This document shows, in pieces, positions 51,501 through 61,000 of a stretch of 64,000 nucleotides of DNA. Below the pieces are notes generated by a model. That model saw nothing but the letters and a program-made list of their open reading frames with translations, did not search any database and had not been told where the DNA came from. Origin of the DNA: Riptortus pedestris (lineage: Eukaryota; Arthropoda; Insecta; Hemiptera; Alydidae); assembly GCA_019009955.1 (NCBI GenBank), contig CM032233.1, positions 96,109,001 to 96,173,000 on the forward strand, given 5' to 3'. A program made the position numbers and the translations under genes. The first letter of the stretch is position 1; every line of letters begins with the position of its first letter.

Positions 51501-54500
51501 GCCCACCTCGTCCTATCCAGCGACCTGGGTAGTTGATGTCCAACCAGTCTCGTACGGCCCTTCCGTAATGTGCAGGACAACCATCGAGTTGAAACCAGCT
51601 CTCAAGCCTTGTTTCCAAAATGGATATCTTCCAAAAGTGCCCGTAAGTCATTCTCCAGGAAAGGATGATAACTTTCAGCGTGAAGTCGAGCAGGTAAAAA
51701 TACGGGACCTATTATGCGATTATAACAAAGACCGACCCAGACGTTTACAGAAAACTCATGCTGGTAGTGAAATTCTCTAACAGCGCGGGGATTTTCATGT
51801 GCCCAAAGGTGGTAGTTTCTTTGATTGAATATGCCCGCACGTGTAAAAGTCGCTTCGTCTGTCCAGATTACTTTCGAACTTAAGTTTACATCGTTTTGCA
51901 ATTGTTCTTTGTACCAATTACAAAAATTTAATCGGCGGGGATAATCAGCGGGTATTAAATTTTGTACCTTTTGTACATCGTAAACATGCCTGCGGTCAGC
52001 CCTTAATGTGCGCCAAATGGTTGTCTTTGGTATGCTTAGAACTGAAGCAGCTCTCCGGACGCTTGTGCCAGGGTTGGTATTGAAGTGCCTCAGTATCCTC
52101 TCCCTCCGCCTCAGGTCAGCTTCCATCGGAGCCTGCATACGGTTTCCACGACGATTACATGAGAAGGACCCAGTCTCTCGAAGCCTTCTGAAAGTGCTGG
52201 TAAAAACACCTCTGTGTGGGGTTTCTCGGTCAGGAAACCGTCTGCGATATTCCCGAACTGCCTGACGTGCATTGCCATCGCAGAATCCGTAGACGTAGAC
52301 TATGTCCGCGTATTCAGCGTTGGTAAATCTAGCCATATTTGTTGACTTCACTGAACAGTACTAGGAACACCACTAATGTGAGAATGCGAGGCTGGATTCC
52401 CCCCAAAAAGGATTAAAATGATAGTAAACATTTTAATCCTTTCTTTTTAAGTTTAAACACTCAACCTAGACGTTTTATTGATAAGGAAAGCGTGAGAATA
52501 TTCATGTTTTCTAAATTTACTCCTCGTAAATTAAAAAATTAAGCTTACTCAAAAAGCCAATAGTTTTTTGTAATTTAAATACATTATTAAAAAAAAATAA
52601 ACTTTTTGCACAACTAATTTCAGTTTTTTGTGATTTTCTCAAAAACGAAGTGAAAACGAGGCATATGCCAGAGGACTTTTTTTCTTAGTTTTTCGATCCT
52701 CTATCGATCCCTGAAGTTTGGCCGTTTGGTTTGGGGACACCCTGTATATATATATAATTTTGAACGGACCTCATTTTCGTCATCTCGTGGGTAGGATCGA
52801 TGGACATTTGAAGAAATTTTTCGAAACTCGCGTCATGAGTACGACCTCAATAGCTGATTTCCCTTAAGGGAAATCTGCTAAAAAAAATTGTTGTTATACT
52901 TATTACATTAAATATGAACCTTCTATGTATCACATAATTTCTGGTCCTTTGGTTTTGTACCGGATGAGTTTTTTGTCCCATATTTTCTCTGCTAACTTTG
53001 TTTTGGGGAAATGATCATAATTTCATCCAATATATTAATTTTATTTTTAATCCAATCAGTATCTCTAAAGAATACTTCTACTCCCAGGGTGAATAGAGAG
53101 AGATGGACTCGGGACTTGAGGATGCCTCCTTACTGGTGACCAAAGTTGGCTTTCCAATTAAAATATACAAGTTGCCATAACATTTGTTTTATTTTCTATA
53201 GTATATAATTCTTGCTCTTTTATTTTTGCAGTACCTTCTCGAGATGAAACCATTAATATTGCCTCCAGAACACGTTTTAAAAAGAGGTGATTCTGAAGCA
53301 ATTGCATATGCTTTTTTCCATGTTAATCATTGGAAAAGAGTGGAAGGAGCTTTGAATCTTTTACATTGTACATGGGAAGGAACATTTCGTATGTTGCCAT
53401 ATCCCTTGGAGAGGGGTCATTTATTTTATCCATACCCCACATGTACAGAATGTGCTGATAGGGAGTTACTTCCAGGTAAATAAGTTATATAGTTATATTT
53501 TATGAAAATAATTCTTTTAGAGTATGTGTAAACTAGGTGGGTATTGTCAATTATTAAGAAATTACATTGATTGGATTCACTGATCCCCCACCTACTTCAA
53601 AAATGAGGAGGAAAAAATCCTATTGAAGAAAGTAAAAGTACCTTTGCAAATTTCCACTATCAATATGATCATTGGAGGAGGAAGCAGAGATGATTTCTTA
53701 AAAATTCATAGTATTTTAAATTTAATTAGACATCTAAACATAGCTCTTATGGTTGTAATCTATTTTTTTTGTAGATGTTAACCGGTAGACTTCCTATAAA
53801 TATATGCAGTATTTCCAAAGGCTTGGAGATAGAATACAAATAGATTAATTCACTAATTATGGTGTTCAATTACTTTAAAAAATAAATGTTTGAAACATCA
53901 GTTTATCTTTCTTATATCTTCTATAAATATATGCAGTATTTCCAAAGGCTTGGAGATAGAATACAAATAGATTAATTCACTAATTATGGTGTTCAATTAC
54001 TTTAAAAAATAAATGTTTGAAACATCAGTGTATCTTTCTTATCTTGCAAACTCCACTTTTATATCCCATTAGTATAAAGTGCATATGCTTACGTTTTTTC
54101 CACTTATATTGTCCGTAAAGTGAAATTTATAGAAATTTATGAAGAGAATAATGAAATGAACAAATGTGGGTTCCCATGCCAGATAGCCTAGTTAAATGAA
54201 CAATAAAATGTATAGAAAGATAATTTTTTGCAATAAAAACTGGATTTAATAGATAATATAGATAGGACCCCTAATTCAATTTGGTCATAAACAAGAAATG
54301 TTTATGTAATTTACAAAAATACACAGCTTACTATATATGGTGTCCCTCTAACTTACTCTACTTCAATGTCAGCAACATACATAATTCTAGAGCATCTAGA
54401 AATTGTCAAGCTCTTATGATTCTCAATCAATTTAAGCTATAATTTTATACCCATCCACCTAATTATATATCCTAATATTATATATAAGATCCTAATTCCT

Positions 54501-57500
54501 AATTATATATAAGAATTTAATTTTATCTCTATAAGAATCTCTTATACCTTCACAGTTCTTTGGTAAATAACAAGAACACTATATTATGTGTCAATATTTA
54601 AGCCCCACCTTGTGAAATATAGTACTCCTAAATGACTCAAGCAACCTCTTCTTAAATGTAGTATCACATTTTTTTTCTATATCACGGGATTAATTAGACT
54701 CTGACAAAGAGCCCATTAATACACATCAAACATTCCAGGTATAAATAAGCTTATTTGAATATTTCCTTTCCCTCGAGCTGTTTTCCTTTCAGCATGAGCA
54801 GTCCTTTTGGTTATTTAATGTGCAATCTTTCACTCGGGGATGTGAGAAGCAAACAATCGTGTGACATTTTTAAATTTATAATTACCATGTATTTGTTTCT
54901 TATTCTTTGGACATATAAGGTTACACATCCATTAACTTGAAGTCCCTTCGCTCTTTGAAAAACACCTTGAGGTGAAAACTAAGTTAAGACCTTTCAACAT
55001 GTATCTAGTCCATATACCAGACAAAGTCCCACCCTGTCCATGGTAGTATATTTTCCTGAGAACCACTAAACAAATTTTCATTTGAAGTTTTTGATCCACA
55101 AATGTTCCCATGCTGTTTTGTGTAAAGTACTGCCTAGCTAGTAGTGTCGATAACTGACATATGTAGTGAAGTTAGTTGATGCCAGATTTTGCATTAATGA
55201 AGTTTTCAAACAGATCATGACAATATCCAAGAGTTAGTGGGTGTCTAGCTCATCCAAACACCAACCTGCACTAGCTTCTTCCCTATCTCTCACATCGTCT
55301 ACTCTGCATAAGACAAGTGGAGAAACTACTGAAAAATATAAATAGTGAACTCAGATCAAGAAAGCAACTTGAAATACTGCAGAATATACGTTTTGGTCAA
55401 ACAGAAATTGGAATTTATTGAAGCAAGTGTCATAGGTAGTCAGTAAGCATATCCACTTAGAGAGTGGACATTGTGATCGACAAAAGGCCTAGTGTAGGAT
55501 CTGAATGTCAAAATTGAAAAACGCTAAGTCGGTAAAGTTCGAATCTAAAGCCAAAAACACTGGAAACAAGGGAACAGAATAAGATTAGTAATTGGGTCAA
55601 CATTTTCATTGTGGGGTATTGTTTATACTATGAAGAAAGTGCAATAGATTATGATAAATATGAATATAGCATTTGCCTGATTATTCTTAGAGTGAGAGAT
55701 TTTCTTCTAACAATGTACTATTGATCAAGAAAAAAAATCATAATATTAGACATTCATTTACATTAGCATCTCTTCTTTCTTTTTGTATACTTGAGCTTCA
55801 GAAAACTCAGCATTTGTTAGTTCATTTTAATTACTAAAATATTTTAATAGTCACACTAGCTTGTTCAAAGTTGGCTAAAATGTATCTTGAACTATACATG
55901 AACAAGTATATATGGGCTTTTTAACTAATAGAGATTATTAAATCCACAAATGTGATATAAAACATTGTTATTTTTAACTTATTTATTCCCATCTAATAGT
56001 TGGGATGGGCCTTGAATGATTATAAAAAGACACTAAATGGAATAACAAAAAAAGAAATACATCACCACCTGGGCTTATGAGAACATCCACCTGGCTTTTA
56101 GGTAGCATGGTGGCACTGAACAGACTGAACTGCCAATTAATTTTTATATGAGTTCACACTAGCAACAATTATTTCACAGTTTATACGTCAATATATTTAA
56201 AAAGATGAAAGAAAATTTTTGGAGTCCTCAAGTCAGTTTCATTGTTAGCTATGTTTTTGGTATTGTTGCACTACTAGTGCTTTCCAATGATCATGAATCA
56301 GAGATTAACTTCAGAGATAGTCCATCAGTGCAGCAAAGAGTAATACTGCCATACAATAATGTGAGTATTCGACTTGTTTTTCACCTCTAATTGTACTCAT
56401 TAATTTTAATCCCATTAATAATGTTTCGTGCATTTATTGTGGTGAAAAGTAACATTATTTACTTACTGATTGTGTTCTCGGTTCTTTTTGACAATATTGT
56501 GAACATACACTTTTCACTTTTTAAATTACTAACAATTAATAGAGTTTTACTTGACCTAGTATCCTTACCATTGCAATTATTTGGTAGCAAAACAACTTTA
56601 ATGAACAATTCAACTCTAAACGCTGTGGCATATTGTTTATGGCTAGTCATTCACAGCTTTTATTACTAGGATATTTCGTATTAGTATTAATTCCTTACTA
56701 CTTCCTAAACTACTATCCTTCTTATTTTAAATAATTCTTCAATTGACCCTCATGTCTTTGTGGAAATGTATTTAGTCTGATAATGAATCCCGTTCATGAT
56801 CACACCCACACAAAGCATTCATGAAAATCAACAAAAATAAATAACTTAGCTCTAAATGTGTGTGTCTGAACTTTACTGTTATTTTCCATTCCTTATTAAG
56901 TTTTACATTCATAACTAGCTCTACTACTAGTTCAGGTCCCATGAAGGAACTCAAAGCTTCTTTATTATTCCAACTCATCTTCTTCTACAATTATCTTTTA
57001 ATCAGGGCACTGTGTCATATTGTACTTAGTTCGATATGACCCTGTGCCCTGACTCAAGTTACTCCTTTCTTCTGAAATTCTATTATTTATAAATTATAAT
57101 ATTATTATTCATAGGGTCAATAAATATAGTTCATGTCAAAGCAATTGCATCACCTTAGAATTAGTAGAAGATAATCTGATAAAATTATGTTGTAATACCA
57201 TAGAAAAATGAGGTTGTGACCAGAAGTTGCATGTAATCAGGTCACTATGTTATTTTTTGTTATAAAGCTAACTGTGAGAGGTTGATATAAAACGGGTTCT
57301 GGAAGTCTGAAGTAAAAATTGTATACAATTTACAAATCTAAACAATGCATTAAGACTGAAAATTATATTTTAAACACAATTTGTTCTTTACATTTTTCTG
57401 ATAAAACCATTACTTGGGAATATATTGTAGAATTTATATATTAACTTCAAAGTAAACCCCCACTCCTGAAAGAGGTAGTAAAGAACAAAATAGCACTCAT

Positions 57501-57962
57501 TGACAATATTCATTCCCTTTATACATATTAACTAAAGATTTTTTTAGTTCTGTGGAACTATTCTCATGAAGCATAAATAAATCCAATTTTACAATAAGAA
57601 GTTAGAAGTCTAAATTTTGAAATTCATAAATTTAACTAATGTTTTAAAGCCTAAAACTTTTCTAAACATAATTTTTCCTGTTCAGTTTCTCAATAAAAGC
57701 AATATTAGGAGAGATATTACTGACTGTGTGCTTTGATGTCAAACCAAGCCCACACTCATAGTTGTAAATAGCCTATGTTGTACCTTGGGATAGTTGACCT
57801 AAATAGAAAAGTCCATTGAAATCTCCTAGCCATTTTTAAGTGATTGAATAAGAAACTGGTCGTCAGACCAAAAATATTTCGATTGTTCTTAGATTGATCT
57901 GACACGTGAAGAATATGTATCCCCACTGAATTTAAATAGTATATCAAACAAAACATATAATT

Positions 57963-58002
<40 letters not shown>

Positions 58003-61000
58003 ACATCTTAATGGGCCATCTCTTGATTGTCTACTATGTAGATTCCATTGGCATTTGAAGAAACTATTCAAAAACCATGTTTTGAGTGCAATTTTAATAT
58101 TTGATTTTCCTGAAGGGATATCTACTAAAAAAGTGCAATATCTTCATGGTCATCTTATAGCAGCTGTCTTTATTCAAGCAGTAGTCTCTCTCAAAAATGC
58201 TTGGCCTTCAATTACTACGAGGATTTGTCATAGTTATATTTTTTATAGATGTTTTGTTTCCATTTTACCATATCATTTATTTTAATTAAAGTTAATTGTA
58301 GTTATTGTTATTATATAATAATTAGTGTTTATATTTCAATTTTCAGGATTTCATGAAGTTAGTGTTTACCCCAAAAAAGAACTACCATTTTTCATATTGT
58401 TCACAGCTGGTCTGTGTTCATTTACTGCATTATTAGCACTTCTTACTCATCAATACCCTGAACCAATGGGTGTTTTCGCTAAGGCTGTAAGTTTCTAAGT
58501 ATAATTTTTGATTAGTGTTAGTTTATTTAGATGAGAAATATTTGTATTTTATTCAGTATTAATTAATTGAATTTAACCCTCAGGAAACAGTGTTAATCTC
58601 CAGTGGTATCAATATTAGGAGGATGAATGTCCATGTTGGCTTCTTTTAGTCCACATCCTTGTTCCTGTCCAATCGAACTGCTACATTACCTAGGAGAGGA
58701 ATAAGGACTTATGCCTGAATAAGTGCAAATTCATCTCCTAATGTTGATGCCACTGGAAATAATCACTGGTTACCAAGTAATGGATCAACAATGTGAAGCT
58801 TCAAGGAAACGATTGAATTTTAGCACCTTGTCTTTTATCAATCATACACCTTTAACTAAAGAATACATGTAAATATATGTGCAGCTGTTATATATATTTA
58901 TGTGCATTCCTTCAATTTTTCTGTTATATATGCCAACCATACGAAATGCTACACTTTTGTATTTATACTGGAGATGGTTAAAGCTAAACTAAACTCTTCG
59001 GTTTTACAAGATGTGATGAGTTAGGGTCTACCACAGAGATGCGTGTTTAATATGCTACCTTTCTCTGATGCTTGTGTGTTTTTTCTGGTTTCTTAATCAA
59101 AGCTCACTACTTCTACAGGGATAGGGTCAGGATAGAAAAAGATCATATAGACCTATACCTGACTGGAGGAAAATGGGATGGTATAAAACCATGAACATCC
59201 ATATACTTTATAATCACAAGCAGTAGCTGACCGCCAGTATGGTCAATCAGATCTACCTATAATAAAATGTGACCATGAATAAGTTATTGCCCAAGATTAG
59301 TGAATGCCATACTTAGAAAACAATAGGAATGAATAATACACCTATTTAAGAACAAAGAGGAATTGTTCATAAATGGCAGCATATGCTCATTAACCCTTAG
59401 CCTGCTAAAAGCTGATATATCACTCCAGTGGTTTTAGTGTCAGGAGTGCTACATACTCATATATCAGTCGTGGGGGGGGGGGGATATTTGCCCCATGTGC
59501 TACAGACTGAAATAATATTCCGCCATCTTTTTACCATCTATAGAAGCTGAAATGTCCTTCAAAGCCTGTCTATCGATGGCACTTTTCTCATTTCTAGCTT
59601 CACTATACTGGGATTACCTACTCTGGCCCATTTTCAATTTCAAGTATCATTGCTCATTACCTGCAATTTACCCTTGCATATTTAGTCAGTATATTTTCAA
59701 GTGAACAGTACTTTAAAATGTCCGGAAAAATAAATTTTTCTGATGAAGACATTTTTTTAGAACTTCTTGTGGGTATGGGTGGAAGTGTTTCTTCTTCAGA
59801 TGAGGATTCTGATGATTGACATCGAAATGTGCCTATTGGTGAAATGCCTGAAGGATGGAAAACATAATTAAAACAACTGGAATGGGAATTATATGATTAG
59901 CGTTAAAATGTAAAAAGTATTCAACACGTGGTGCTCTGCTGGGGCTAGACTACCCTACATCGCTGGAAACTTGCACCGCATGAGTATTACGGAGTCTGAG
60001 GGTTAAGGGATGTTTAAATTATTGGTATTCGTGTAATTGTTCAGGAATCTGTAAAACTACAACTCAAGCTCTAGTCTTAAAATGCCTTTCTTACAAGTAG
60101 TTAAATAAATATAAGGTGTGCACAAAAAGGCAAAGTATAATGTGTTGGTGAAATCAGTAATTTCTACTGTTCTGGTGATACCCTGTACTTTTCCTTTTCC
60201 TGTGAAGCATTCATAATGTTTTAAATATGGTAAACATTTTCAGTTTACACTCATATGAATATGTTAGTTATTGAATCAATTTCTTTTAATGGAAACGTAT
60301 ACCTGAAATTGAAACTTGACTATCTATCATCATCAAATTGATAGTAATATCAATTTGATCAGTTAATTAGACTTTTTGATTTTGGATTTACTGAGTGATG
60401 ACAAATTGCTAACTGCAGAACTCGTCTGATTGTTGACTATGCTCGCCCATACCTGGCCATTCATATCAATAACTCATTTTAGACTTGTCATTTTTGTTAT
60501 CTATTATTCTTCATCTTAGCAGTCTTGGCTTAACCTCCTTATCAAAAATGTTGAATCTCTGTACACCTTAGTCTGTAATTCCTGATATTTGTCAAATAGT
60601 GAGTGAAACACTTGGAAAAATAAATAAGTAAAAACCGAAAGTTATTTATGCATTTTTATCATCTGGAATTCTGCCTACATCAACAATGTCTTGATTTTAT
60701 TACTCAAAAGCTTAGTTTTCTTGTTTTATTCAAAGGAAAATTAAGACTAAAACCAAATAACAACAATTAAAAAAAATCGATTAACATAAAATTTCATTTT
60801 TATGAAAATTGCTTAGACTTAAACTATTAATTTATGTTAGGAAAGGGTTTTTATTTCCAGGGAGGTTAAATAGCTTCTGATCTAAAATTTTCCATTGAAT
60901 AGCTTTCATTCTCGAATCACTAATGGCAAATCATATTTTCCATTTTTCTTCATCATAATTCCAAAAAGATATCCTCTCCTTGCTATGGAAATGGTAATAA

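Larger units (their letters stand above)
50241..52890 (+). repeat. R1 dispersed repeat split by a DD41D element
   Basis: The left end carries GCGTAAACTAAGCAGATTTC (about 50264) and the right end GATTTCCCTTAAGGGAAATC then TGCT (to 52879), so AGCAGATTTCCC is inverted at the ends. The host copy without the insert is about 570-620 bp. The left half ends at a TA tract and the right half resumes at (TA)n ATTTTGAACGGACCTC. This is the clearest full R1 copy. Confidence 0.7.

Noticed and set aside
51395..52265. Plus-strand and second-frame open frames over the DD41D element
   Set aside because: They are shadows of the minus-strand transposase.
56205..56669. Two adjacent plus-strand frames with hydrophobic stretches
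   Set aside because: AT-rich intron reads as hydrophobic residues by composition; no conserved motif, no splice fit.
57756..58285. Opposite frames with His-Thr and Cys-Val runs
   Set aside because: Microsatellite translation joined to an R1 fragment.
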